This document shows positions 53,235 through 62,027 of a stretch of 64,000 nt of DNA, piece by piece; within the stretch, counting starts at the first letter, position 1; each line of letters opens with the position of its first letter. The notes under the pieces were generated by a model. That model saw only the letters and a program-made list of their open reading frames with translations. It was not told the DNA's origin and searched no databases. Source of the DNA: Lactobacillus rodentium (GTDB lineage Bacteria > Bacillota > Bacilli > Lactobacillales > Lactobacillaceae); assembly GCF_003423665.1 (NCBI RefSeq), contig NZ_BFBY01000009.1:1-64000 (forward strand). Direction: 5' to 3'. Position numbers and translations under genes: made by a program.

Positions 53235-54323
53235 TTACATAATATGGCGGTTAAACCATGGTATATATGAGATAAAGTACATAACAATAGTTGAGAAGAT
53301 GAATACAGCTATTGTGCCTAGTGGAACAGAAATAAAAGTATTTGGTATATGATCAAACAAGTGTAAATGAACAACAAGAATTCTAACAAATACAAAGTGT
53401 ACAAGATAAATTCCAAATGTTAACTTCGATAAGAGAATTAAAAGCTTATCAGCTTGAGAATGCTGAGTCCAGTCAATCTTTTCCCCAAGTTCCTTAATCA
53501 ATAGAAAAACTGCAATACTTGTTAAAGCCACAGGAAGGCTCATGTAATCATACCAAGGAGTAATAGGCGTATTGTATCTTAACGAAAAGAAATTAGAAAA
53601 TGCCCAACCACCAATTAAGCCAACCAACCCTAATAGATAAATTAAATAGCGCGTTTTCTTGGTAAACTTTGCTTGATGAAAGTAATATCCAGCAACAAAA
53701 TATGTGGAAAAGAACATTGTGAATCTAAAATATACACTGTCAGTGACTTTTTGAAAATTATAGATAAAAAGTTGTACCATGTATGGCATTGAATGATGTG
53801 CAGCTAAGGCATAATAAGTGGTATAGAATGTTGGTAATAAAATTGAAAAGAATAATGCTAATCCTAAGTAATATTGCATTAATTTTTGATCAGTAGTGAA
53901 TTTTCTTAAAAATGGCACAATCAAATAAAGCCCAACAATCATCGGTAAAAACCATAAATGAGAATAGCCTCTAAAAATCAAAGTTAAAAGCATCCTAATG
54001 GTATGTGTTTCAAAGAAGTACGTATAGAATGCATAAAATAAATCCCAAAAAATAAAGGCTGTAATAATTCTTACTATATTCTTTTTATAAACTCGATGCA
54101 TATTAATTTTACGCTGAGGATCCAAGAATAATACTCCTGAAATCATTACAAAAATGGGAACACTAAAACGAACCATGGAATCCCAGAAATTTACTCCTAT
54201 CCATGAAGTAGTATGCAAATTTTTAGCATAAAATGGACTTTGACTAGACATATGAATAATAATCACACATATAATTGCTAATACTCTTAATAAGTCTAAG
54301 TAGTGTATACGTTTGGTTTTCAT
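53235..54323 (-). CDS. Acyltransferase family 3 membrane protein
   Basis: A 362-aa integral membrane protein of the Acyltransferase_3 family, with about ten helices. The family start is HYLDLLRVLAIICVIIIHMS (catalytic His in IIHMS), and RFSVPIFVMISGVLFLDP follows. Such enzymes O-acetylate sugars or wall polymers. It lies inside the inverted-repeat segment between the two S-layer genes, with its own ribosome site (TTGGAGGAA), so it would flip along with them. Whether it modifies the wall under the S-layer is speculation. Confidence 0.87.
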   Translation of the reverse strand: MKTKRIHYLDLLRVLAIICVIIIHMSSQSPFYAKNLHTTSWIGVNFWDSMVRFSVPIFVMISGVLFLDPQRKINMHRVYKKNIVRIITAFIFWDLFYAFYTYFFETHTIRMLLTLIFRGYSHLWFLPMIVGLYLIVPFLRKFTTDQKLMQYYLGLALFFSILLPTFYTTYYALAAHHSMPYMVQLFIYNFQKVTDSVYFRFTMFFSTYFVAGYYFHQAKFTKKTRYLIYLLGLVGLIGGWAFSNFFSLRYNTPITPWYDYMSLPVALTSIAVFLLIKELGEKIDWTQHSQADKLLILLSKLTFGIYLVHFVFVRILVVHLHLFDHIPNTFISVPLGTIAVFIFSTIVMYFISYIPWFNRHIM

Positions 54324-54341
54324 AATATTCCTCCAAGGTAT

Positions 54342-54378
54342 AAAAAAAGAGTTACCTCAATGAGGTAACTCTTTTTAT
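54342..54378 (-). terminator. Terminator of the silent S-layer copy
   Basis: AAAAGAGTTACCTCA pairs with TGAGGTAACTCTTTT; T-run on both strands. Confidence 0.85.
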
Positions 54379-54397
54379 TTAGCAAAATCTTCTAAGA

Positions 54398-56023
54398 TTA
54401 GTCTAATTCTGAGAAGTCTGCAGGAATCCATTGGTTTTGGTTACCAATACGGTAGAATTCACGGCCGTTGATAGTCTTCTTAGCGAATACCTTCCAACGT
54501 GAGTTCTTTGATACGTATTGACCAGTGTACTTACCGTTTGCGTTAGTAAGACCAACCTTACCCTTACCATCGTAACGAACAGTTAATACACCGCTAACTG
54601 ATTCTTCACCCTTGTTATCAGTTGATGGCTTAGTAGTAGTATCTGCTGAAGCACCGTCAACATATTGAGCTTGGATGTATTCATTCTTGTTCTTAGTGAT
54701 TTGGTAGTACTTAACACCATTAACAGTCTTTTCACCGTAAATAGTTACGCTTTGACCAGCCATTACACGCTTACCTGAGAATGATACGTTTGATGAGTTA
54801 ACAACGTTCCATACGTTTACACCGTAACCAGCTTTGTATTGAACAGTAGCAACACGTGAGCCATCAGTAGCAACTGGGTTAACGATTACGTTGAAAGTTA
54901 ATTCAGTAGTGTAACCATTAGGGTTAGTTGCTCTAAGAGTAATTGGGTAAACACCAACTTTGTTTGGATTAATGTTGTTTGAAAGAACCTTCAAGTCAAT
55001 TTGACCAGATTGAGTGTTGTTAACAGTGTATGCCTTTAACTTAAGGTAACCAATTGGGTCACTGAAGAATGCCTTAGCACCAGTAGAACCAACGCCTAAG
55101 TAAATAGTACCTAAACCTTTACCCATGTTACCTTGCTTTATAGGGTTATCCTTGTTACCATCTTGGTAAATTGCTGGGAAGTTCTTGTAGTTATCAGCCT
55201 TGTTAAATTGAACCTTAGCAGTAGCAGTCTTACCGTTAACTGGGTTAGTAGTTGAAACAGTTAAGTAGAAGCTTGATGCGCTAAGTGGAAGGTGACCATC
55301 GGTAACAGTAATACCTTGGTTTGCTAATTGACTAGTAATGTCACCGTAGTTAATAGTTAATGGTCTAGTGTTACCATTTTCGTTAACCATTGGAGCAACA
55401 GTAGCTGCAATAGTATCTTGAATATCAGCAATGCTTTCACCTGGTGTGAATGCTTGTGCCTTGTATGCAAATGCACCATTAGCAAGGTTTACGTGGTTAG
55501 CAGTAGTGTAGTCAACAAAGTATGGTTGACCTTGAATAGCTGCATCAGTAGCAACAAAGCTGTATGATACAGGAACGTTTTCAATTACACCACGAGCAGT
55601 AGAAGTGTAGTCATGTCCGTTTACACTGTATTTAGTATTTGCTTTTAAGCCAGCAATTGCAACACTAGTTTGAACCCAGTAAGTTTGGCCAGCTTGGAAA
55701 CTAGTTACAGCAACACCACCAGTTTGTTGATTTGAAACAACAGTGTTACCAATACCAACAACTGAAGCACCTGAAATACCAGATACTTTAAGATCACGTT
55801 GAACTGCGCTTAAAGTAGTTAATTCTGATGGTTTAGTTGAAACAGTTGCATTTACACTACCGTTAAGAGTAATTCTTGGAGCAGTAGTTGTATTGTTATT
55901 ACCACTAGCTTGGTTACCATCAGTAATAACAGTAGCAGCGTTAGCAACACCAGTAGTTGCAACAGGTGCAACTGCTAATAATGCAGCAGCAGCCATACCT
56001 AAATATTTAACATTTTTCTTCAT
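54398..56023 (-). CDS. slp: S-layer protein, second (probably silent) copy
   Basis: A 541-aa precursor. The first 19 residues match the other slp copy and the last 70 are nearly identical, but the central 450 residues are unrelated in detail. The start is ATG 56023 after AAGGAGG; the longer frame from 56086 runs through the leader and is not real. No promoter is visible in the 185 bases before it, only the integrase gene. After inversion across the outer repeats this gene would sit behind the left promoter. Codon bias is that of a highly expressed gene, which implies it is used at times. Confidence 0.9.
   Translation of the reverse strand: MKKNVKYLGMAAAALLAVAPVATTGVANAATVITDGNQASGNNNTTTAPRITLNGSVNATVSTKPSELTTLSAVQRDLKVSGISGASVVGIGNTVVSNQQTGGVAVTSFQAGQTYWVQTSVAIAGLKANTKYSVNGHDYTSTARGVIENVPVSYSFVATDAAIQGQPYFVDYTTANHVNLANGAFAYKAQAFTPGESIADIQDTIAATVAPMVNENGNTRPLTINYGDITSQLANQGITVTDGHLPLSASSFYLTVSTTNPVNGKTATAKVQFNKADNYKNFPAIYQDGNKDNPIKQGNMGKGLGTIYLGVGSTGAKAFFSDPIGYLKLKAYTVNNTQSGQIDLKVLSNNINPNKVGVYPITLRATNPNGYTTELTFNVIVNPVATDGSRVATVQYKAGYGVNVWNVVNSSNVSFSGKRVMAGQSVTIYGEKTVNGVKYYQITKNKNEYIQAQYVDGASADTTTKPSTDNKGEESVSGVLTVRYDGKGKVGLTNANGKYTGQYVSKNSRWKVFAKKTINGREFYRIGNQNQWIPADFSELD
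54419..54616 (-). repeat. Inner inverted repeat, right arm (S-layer 3' end)
   Basis: Inverted partner of 52929-53126, 198 bases, coding the C-terminal wall-binding module of the second S-layer protein. Confidence 0.88.
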
Positions 56024-56135
56024 GTGGTCTTTTCCTCCTTGATATAAATCATAAATATGTAATAGGCAAAGAGCTCTTCGTGACATAGCCCATAATTGTA
56101 CAAAATCCCTTGATTAAAGATCAGAGGTCTATAAA
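55966..56135 (-). repeat. Outer inverted repeat, right arm
   Basis: Inverted partner of 51455-51621. Leader sequence TTTATAGACCTCTGATC through the ribosome site and the first 19 codons. Upstream of 56135 the similarity stops abruptly. Confidence 0.88.
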
Positions 56136-56183
56136 ACCGCTAAATAGTTGAAAGAAAATATAAAATATCAAGGTAAAATACCT

Positions 56184-56205
56184 AATTGACCTCAAATTGA
56201 CCACA
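56184..56205. repeat. Tandem 11-base direct repeats, candidate integrase arm-type sites
   Basis: AATTGACCTCA (56184-56194) is followed at once by AATTGACCACA (56195-56205), one mismatch. They lie four bases after the integrase stop and 49 bases before the S-layer repeat. Short TGACC-containing direct repeats beside int are typical arm-binding sites of phage integrases. Confidence 0.55.
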
Positions 56206-56208
56206 TTT

Positions 56209-57315
56209 TTATAATTGATCTAATGCAGTGCTAATTTGTCGATTTACTAAGGCTTTATGTTTCTTGAATTCATAGGCATAAATTTTTTGTGTAGTGGTGA
56301 TTTCACTATGACCCAATCTTTGTGCAATATCATAAAGACTAATATTCGCATTGAGTAAGAGAGCCACTTGTGAATGACGTAAAGAATGAATTTGAACTCC
56401 GGGTGCTTCAATATTTAGCTTTTTTAATGCACGACGTAAAGTATTAATTAAGCTATGAGATTGCGGAATGGTTTGATAGCTCTGCGACCAGAAGACTTTA
56501 GTAGGGTGGTTTGCTTGGAGCTCTTTTAATATTTCGGCTAGTCGTTTAGAAATACCGATAATTCGATTAGAAGAATAATTTTTGGTTGGACCATAGTCTT
56601 TAGCCTTATAATCCCATGCCTTGTTGATTGTTAATGTGAGATTATCAAAATCGACACAATCCCAGGTGAGTCCTGCAGCTTCACTCTCTCTTAAGCCGGT
56701 ATAAAGGATAGTAATGATCATATAACTACCAGAACTATTTGGGTGACGGTGTGCAATTAGATAATGTAATAAGCGCTTTATTTCATGATCTTCTAGATAG
56801 GTAACCTTTCTTTTTTTATTGGGATTGTAATGGAGCGCAATGCCTTTTGTGAAATTTTGAGTAATTAGTCCTTCTTCAATTGCTGTATTAACACTAGCTT
56901 TAATGTGATTATGGAGCTTGGTGACTGTGATTTTTGAATGATTACTGCCAAACTCATTAATAAAATTTTGATAGGATAAACGATTAATTTGCTTTACTTT
57001 GGTTTGTCCAAACCCTTGATGAATTCGTTTGCTATCTAAGAGATATTCTCTTAAAGTATTGGGCCTGATTGATCCATGGGGATGTTCAAGGCTTCCTTTA
57101 TACGTTGCTACCCATTGATCAAAATAGTCGGCAAAAATTGGATTAGTGAATACATCAATGCCACTGGCTATTTGATTAAGTAACTTCAGTTCGTATTCTT
57201 GAGCCTCTCGTTTAGTCTTGAAACCTCGCTTAGTTTTGTACTTTCTAATTCCTTGTTCGTTAGTCCATGATTTGTTGACGAACCAGGTTCCATTTTTTGC
57301 TTTATAAATACCCAT
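56209..57315 (-). CDS. Phage-type tyrosine recombinase (integrase)
   Basis: A 368-aa integrase. An N-terminal arm-binding domain (WFVNKSWTNEQGIRKYKTKR), a core-binding SAM-like domain (about 60-160) and a complete catalytic domain: R209 (YTGLRESEAAGL), H310 and R313 (IHSLRHSQ), H336 (LGHSEITTTQ) and nucleophile Y346 (QKIYAY). No excisionase, repressor or structural phage genes are near and no tRNA is adjacent, so it is an orphan. It sits directly beside the S-layer inverted repeat, reading toward it. Prophage remnant or co-opted invertase are both possible. Confidence 0.92.
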   Translation of the reverse strand: MGIYKAKNGTWFVNKSWTNEQGIRKYKTKRGFKTKREAQEYELKLLNQIASGIDVFTNPIFADYFDQWVATYKGSLEHPHGSIRPNTLREYLLDSKRIHQGFGQTKVKQINRLSYQNFINEFGSNHSKITVTKLHNHIKASVNTAIEEGLITQNFTKGIALHYNPNKKRKVTYLEDHEIKRLLHYLIAHRHPNSSGSYMIITILYTGLRESEAAGLTWDCVDFDNLTLTINKAWDYKAKDYGPTKNYSSNRIIGISKRLAEILKELQANHPTKVFWSQSYQTIPQSHSLINTLRRALKKLNIEAPGVQIHSLRHSQVALLLNANISLYDIAQRLGHSEITTTQKIYAYEFKKHKALVNRQISTALDQL

Positions 57316-57317
57316 TA

Positions 57318-57358
57318 TTAGACTTACTTCCTTTCTTAATTAAATACAAGTAGTCTAA
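57318..57358. promoter_or_regulatory. Inverted repeat over the integrase ribosome site, putative operator
   Basis: TTAGACTTACTT (57318-57329) faces AAGTAGTCTAA (57348-57358), matching except for one base of length. It covers the ribosome site of the integrase and lies in the divergent region with the GDPD gene, so a repressor or the integrase itself could bind there. Confidence 0.45.
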
Positions 57359-57409
57359 CAAAGTGAGCTATAATTATTTAGCATAGACTTAAAGAGTAGG
57401 AAGATAAAA

Positions 57410-58585
57410 ATGAAGTTAGTGAAGTTTTTATTGGGATTAATAATTTTGCCAATCTTATTTGGCTTCTCTAATATTGCGCATCGAGGTGATAATGAAGCGG
57501 GAAAGTATGTTGAACATACTTATGAGGCTTATGACCGGGCTGTGGCTAGTGATGCCAATTATTTAGAATTAGATATCCACCGCACTAAAGATGGTGTTTT
57601 AGTAGTAAGCCATGATAATAATATGAGTCGTGTTTTTGGCGTTGATAGGTTAATTACTTCAACACCTTATGGTACTTTAAAAAAATATCGTAACCGTGCT
57701 AATGAACCAGTTCATACTTTAGCTGATGTTTTTAATCGTTATCGTAGTGTGCCTGGTTTAAAGTTCATGATTGAAACAAAAAATGAAACTAGTAAAACTG
57801 GCATGGAACCAGAATTAATTGATCTAATCAAAAAGTACCATTTATCTAAGCGAGTTCTAATTGAATCATATTCTGCTCCTTCATTAACCAAAGTTAAAGA
57901 AATTGATCCTCAAATTGTAACTTGTCTTTTGGGTAATAAATATACCCAAGTGGGTAACAATGATTATTATGCAAATGGTGAATATTCAGAAAAAATTGCT
58001 AAATATCTTAAAGATCATCATAAAAAATATTTAATTTGGGATGTTGATACAAAAACTCAAATGAAAAAACTACTAAAGAACAAGTTGGTTTCAGGAGTTT
58101 TAACTAACTATCCAGCCAAATTAGCTAAAGTTAAAAAAGAAAAAAAGTATCCTGCTAAAGAAATTAATGGTAGGGCATATATTGTTGCTAAAAAGACTCG
58201 AGTGTATAAAGAGGACCAGGCGACTTTTAAAAAGACTAATAAAAAGCTAAAACAAGAATCAGTTTATAAAATATCAAAAGTGAAATTTAGTCATAATCGG
58301 TACTGGTATTGTTTAGGAGAAAATAAATGGGTTCAGGAAAAGAATATTGAATTTTATCCTTTTTCTCCACAAGCTAAGCGAGCACCTAAGTTAAAAGTAG
58401 GAATCTTACAAGTTACTAAGACAACTAAGATATTTTCTTCTTCAGGTCAGCCTACAAATAAAATAGCCGCTGTTAAATCTAAGTGGGGATATTTTTCAGA
58501 AATTATGCATAAGAAACATGTCTATTATAATTTAGGAAATAATAATTGGATTGACGGTAAAGATGTAAAAGTAATAAGGCAGTAG
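57410..58585 (+). CDS. Glycerophosphodiester phosphodiesterase family protein with C-terminal SLAP-like modules
   Basis: A 391-aa exported protein. N-terminal hydrophobic segment MKLVKFLLGLIILPILFGFS, then the GDPD core: IAHRGDNEAG, YLELDIHRTKDGVLVVSHD (ExD...H) and LMIETKNE (as KFMIETKNET). Residues 250-390 contain two modules with HNRYWYCLGENKWVQ and VYYNLGNNNWIDG, the same wall-associated pattern seen in the neighbouring hydrolases. It may cleave lipoteichoic-acid or phospholipid glycerophosphodiesters at the cell surface. Monocistronic with a terminator. Confidence 0.87.
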   Translation: MKLVKFLLGLIILPILFGFSNIAHRGDNEAGKYVEHTYEAYDRAVASDANYLELDIHRTKDGVLVVSHDNNMSRVFGVDRLITSTPYGTLKKYRNRANEPVHTLADVFNRYRSVPGLKFMIETKNETSKTGMEPELIDLIKKYHLSKRVLIESYSAPSLTKVKEIDPQIVTCLLGNKYTQVGNNDYYANGEYSEKIAKYLKDHHKKYLIWDVDTKTQMKKLLKNKLVSGVLTNYPAKLAKVKKEKKYPAKEINGRAYIVAKKTRVYKEDQATFKKTNKKLKQESVYKISKVKFSHNRYWYCLGENKWVQEKNIEFYPFSPQAKRAPKLKVGILQVTKTTKIFSSSGQPTNKIAAVKSKWGYFSEIMHKKHVYYNLGNNNWIDGKDVKVIRQ

Positions 58586-58608
58586 CATTAAATGGCAAAT
58601 AGTCGACA

Positions 58609-58636
58609 ACACTCAGTTTAAACTGAGTGTTTTTTG
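58609..58636 (+). terminator. Terminator of the GDPD gene
   Basis: ACACTCAGTTT pairs with AAACTGAGTGT and TTTTT follows. Confidence 0.85.
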
Positions 58637-58761
58637 ATAGCGTTTTAAAATTACAAAATTATTGTTATATTACTTTTTTGTTGCAAAACATGTGTTCGGT
58701 TGTATATGCGAAGCTAGGTCTCTAAAATAAGAATGTATGTGTCCTAGGAGGAAAATATAAA

Positions 58762-60408
58762 ATGAAGAAAAGAACATTCACCGGTATGGCTACCGCCGCA
58801 GCATTGACCGCTGCTGGTATATCGGTTACCAACAGTCTTGAAAAGAAGGCTAATCCTTCTCAAGGCGTTGTTCAAGCCGCAACCACTGCGCAACAAACTA
58901 CTACTGCGCAGACTCAAACCCAACAAACTGCACAGACCCCACAACAACAATTCTTGAATAAGGCTATCCCTGCTGCAACTACTGCATCATCGAACTATGG
59001 AACTTATACTTCTGTGATGATTGCCCAAGCTGCCCTTGAATCAGGTTGGGGACAATCATCCTTAGCTCAAGAACCTAATAACAACCTATTTGGTATTAAA
59101 GGATCTTATAATGGCCAATCAGTTAATATGGGTACAACTGAATATGGCTCAAATGGTTATTACAATACTAATAGTCAATTTAGAAAGTATCCTTCGTATA
59201 CTGAATCGTTTAATGATAATGGAGCTTTATTAAGAAATGGAATTAGTGGCTCCAATAACTTCTACTCAGGTACTTGGGTTGAAAATGCTAATTCTGGTAG
59301 TCAAGCTACTCAAGGATTACAAGGTAAATATGCTACTGATCCACAATATGCAGCTAAACTTAATCAAGTTATTCAGGCTAATAACTTAACTCAATATGAT
59401 CCTGTTATCAAAAAAGTTAATGAAACGAGAACTGTAATTCAAGATACTGCAATTACATCTGCGCCTGTTGATGCAAATGTTGGTACTAGTGTTGGGACTG
59501 CAAAAAAGGGTCAACAGCTTCTAGTTACTGAATACATTACCTATGGCAATGGTGTTAGTCACGCTTTGACTAATCTAGGTTGGGTTAACGCAACTGCCTT
59601 TGGATTAGGTAAGCCTTCTTCACAAGCGCCTACTAATCCCGCTAAACCAACTTCACCTCAAAATACAGTTGATACTAATAAGTACACTATTCATCCGGTA
59701 ACTGAAGTTGTGACTGTTGCTGGTACTGGTAATGCCGGCCTTAAAGTTCGTAGTACGCCAAATGGTAATGCTACGGGCCAAGTCTTAAAAGAAGGAACTC
59801 GCTGGAAGGTTAGTGGCTATGTAATTGCTGATGACGGTTTCCGTTATAATCGTGTAGGAACTAATCAATGGATTAATGACGCCTATTGTTCTCATCTTAA
59901 TGAAGCACCTGCGGCAACTACAAAATATACTGTTACTAATGTTAATGATGTTGCAACAGTAACGACAACTAGTGTACCGGTTTGGAATGCTCCTACTGAG
60001 GCTAAAGGCACAACTACTGGTCAAATTTTAAAAACAGCGAGTCGCTGGAAAGTCACAGGTATTGCAACGATTAATAGTCACCGCTGGTTACGAGTTGGGA
60101 CCAATCAATGGATTGATTCTAACCACGTAACTTTAGATAGTCAAAAGTCTGTGGCTAATACAGTTGATAAACCTAAGTCTACTCCTATAACTTCTAGTGC
60201 AAGTAAGACTAGTGGAGTTTTAACTATCAACTATCGAGATGATCAAGCTGTAACTGTTTGGAATCAACCGGGTGGCCAACCAACTGGTAAATATTTAACT
60301 AATAAAACAAGTTGGAGATTCTTTGCTGTTAAAGAAGATTATGGTGCAACTTGGTATAATTTGGGTGGTAACCAATGGGTACCTGCTCAATATGTTTATG
60401 TAAGATAA
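58762..60408 (+). CDS. Secreted N-acetylglucosaminidase (GH73) with three or more SLAP-like modules
   Basis: A 548-aa wall hydrolase. Signal peptide 1-38 ending VQA. A Gln/Thr-rich linker leads to the GH73 domain at about 65-215, with catalytic Glu in IAQAALESGWGQSSLAQ and the NNNLFGIKGSYNGQ block. Then come repeated modules with VGTNQWI: near 370, 445 and the last at 475-548 ending LGGNQWVPAQYVYV. These resemble the wall-binding ends of the S-layer proteins. It trims peptidoglycan during growth and separation. AGGAGG ribosome site; followed 42 bases later by the GH25 gene. Confidence 0.9.
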   Translation: MKKRTFTGMATAAALTAAGISVTNSLEKKANPSQGVVQAATTAQQTTTAQTQTQQTAQTPQQQFLNKAIPAATTASSNYGTYTSVMIAQAALESGWGQSSLAQEPNNNLFGIKGSYNGQSVNMGTTEYGSNGYYNTNSQFRKYPSYTESFNDNGALLRNGISGSNNFYSGTWVENANSGSQATQGLQGKYATDPQYAAKLNQVIQANNLTQYDPVIKKVNETRTVIQDTAITSAPVDANVGTSVGTAKKGQQLLVTEYITYGNGVSHALTNLGWVNATAFGLGKPSSQAPTNPAKPTSPQNTVDTNKYTIHPVTEVVTVAGTGNAGLKVRSTPNGNATGQVLKEGTRWKVSGYVIADDGFRYNRVGTNQWINDAYCSHLNEAPAATTKYTVTNVNDVATVTTTSVPVWNAPTEAKGTTTGQILKTASRWKVTGIATINSHRWLRVGTNQWIDSNHVTLDSQKSVANTVDKPKSTPITSSASKTSGVLTINYRDDQAVTVWNQPGGQPTGKYLTNKTSWRFFAVKEDYGATWYNLGGNQWVPAQYVYVR

Positions 60409-60449
60409 TAAAATGCATTAAAAACAATTTATTAATCACGGAGGAATTC

Positions 60450-62015
60450 ATGCGTTTTTCAAAGAAATTAATTGGAGTGTTAGCTTGTACTTCTGCCTTA
60501 GCTGGTGTTAGTGTAGCAGCTAATGTAGATAGTCACTCATCTAAAGCTGTTGTACAAGCAGCTACTAACTATGCCCCTTCACGTTCATATGGGGTGGATG
60601 TTTCAAGTTTTCAAAGTACTAATTTATCTGCTCATGCTCAAGCAGGTGCTCAATTTGCTATTGTTAAGGTATCAGAAGGTACTAGTTACCGTAACCCTAA
60701 CGCTGCTGGCCAAATCTCAAGTGCCAAAGCAAATAATATGTTACCTATGGCATACCACTTTGCTATTTTTGGAAATAACGCTTCTGCAGCTCAAGCTGAA
60801 GCTCGCTATGCTGTAAGTTCAGCACAAGCTTATGGTTTACCTAAGGGTTCTTACATTGTCTGTGACTGGGAAACTGGTGATGGTAACAATGTTAACGGTG
60901 GAGCCGCAGCAAGTACTAATGCTATTCTTTCATTCATGAATACTGTTAAGGCTTCTGGTTATCAACCAATGCTTTATTCTGGTGCTTACTTATTAAGAAA
61001 TAATATTAATACTAGTTCTATTTTAGCTAAGTACCCTAACTCATTATGGGTTGCTTCTTATGCAACAATGGGTAGAATTGATACCCCAGATTTTAATTAC
61101 TTCCCATCAATGGATGGTATTGCTATTTGGCAATTTACTGATAACTGGAGAGGATTATATGTAGATGGTAATATTTCTTTATTACCACTTTCATACAATA
61201 GTTCCTCATCACAAGCTCCTGCAACCACACCTACTAATACTGTTAAGGTAGGAACTAGTAATTCAGGTAGTCCAGTAGCTCAAGTTGTTTCAGGTAGTGT
61301 TGCTGTTCATAGAACACCAAATGGTGCAACAACAGGACAAACTTTAGGTGCTAACTCAAGATGGCAAGTAACTGGTAGACAACAAGTAAACGGTTCATGG
61401 TGGTATCGTGTTGGTTCTAACCAATGGATTGATGGCAGAAGCTTATACGTAACAGGAGTAAGTTCAATTCCAGTAGTTAATGCTACTTCAAATAACTCAA
61501 GTTCAAACAATACTGCACAAGCCGGTACTACTAGCAATTCAGGTAGTCCAGTAGCTAAGGTCGTTTCAGGCAGTGTTGCCGTTCATAGAACACCAAATGG
61601 TGCAACAACAGGACAAACTTTGGGTACTAATTCCAGTTGGAAAGTGACTGGTAAACAACAAGTAAACGGCTCATGGTGGTATCGTGTTGGTACTAACCAA
61701 TGGATTGATGGCAGAAGCTTATACGTAACAGGAGTAAGTTCAATTCCAGTAGTTAACGCTACTTCAAATAACTCAAGCTCAAACAATACTAACTCAAATA
61801 GTAATGCTACTTCAGGTGTAGGACATATTAATTATGTTCCTGGCTATGGTATTAACTTATGGATCGGTTACGGTAGTGATGCACATTGGTCAGGTCGTCG
61901 TTTACCTCATGGTACTCGTTGGAAATTCTATAAAAAAGTAACTGTCAATGGTAAGACTTGGTACAACTTAGGTGGTAACCAATGGATTGATGGAGCTTAT
62001 TTTGTAGTTGATTAA
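60450..62015 (+). CDS. Secreted GH25 lysozyme (N-acetylmuramidase) with SLAP-like modules
   Basis: A 521-aa hydrolase. Start is ATG 60450 after GGAGG; a longer in-frame start at 60375 lies inside the previous gene and is rejected. Signal peptide 1-40 ending VQA. The GH25 domain (about 48-240) carries YGVDVSSFQS and the active-site IVCDWETGDG (D-x-E). Two nearly identical 92-residue units follow, then a last module ending LGGNQWIDGAYFVVD. It cleaves MurNAc-GlcNAc bonds in the wall. Tandem GH73 and GH25 genes beside slp are usual in acidophilus-group lactobacilli. Confidence 0.92.
   Translation: MRFSKKLIGVLACTSALAGVSVAANVDSHSSKAVVQAATNYAPSRSYGVDVSSFQSTNLSAHAQAGAQFAIVKVSEGTSYRNPNAAGQISSAKANNMLPMAYHFAIFGNNASAAQAEARYAVSSAQAYGLPKGSYIVCDWETGDGNNVNGGAAASTNAILSFMNTVKASGYQPMLYSGAYLLRNNINTSSILAKYPNSLWVASYATMGRIDTPDFNYFPSMDGIAIWQFTDNWRGLYVDGNISLLPLSYNSSSSQAPATTPTNTVKVGTSNSGSPVAQVVSGSVAVHRTPNGATTGQTLGANSRWQVTGRQQVNGSWWYRVGSNQWIDGRSLYVTGVSSIPVVNATSNNSSSNNTAQAGTTSNSGSPVAKVVSGSVAVHRTPNGATTGQTLGTNSSWKVTGKQQVNGSWWYRVGTNQWIDGRSLYVTGVSSIPVVNATSNNSSSNNTNSNSNATSGVGHINYVPGYGINLWIGYGSDAHWSGRRLPHGTRWKFYKKVTVNGKTWYNLGGNQWIDGAYFVVD
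61257..61792 (+). repeat. Two direct repeats of 276 bases in the GH25 gene
   Basis: Unit 1 (61257-61516) and unit 2 (61533-61792) have a period of 276 bases (92 codons) and differ at few sites. Each codes a wall-binding module with GSWWYRVG and QWIDGRSLYV plus a Ser/Asn linker. Copy number could vary by slippage or recombination. Confidence 0.85.
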
Positions 62016-62027
62016 AGAAAAATAATT

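Noticed and set aside
56024-56086. Extended start of the second S-layer gene
   Set aside because: The added residues translate the conserved leader; the signal peptide and ribosome site fit ATG 56023.
61257-61792. Regular repeats as a possible CRISPR-like array
   Set aside because: The repeat unit is 276 bases, coding and in frame; it is a duplicated protein module. No CRISPR-like array was found elsewhere in the window.
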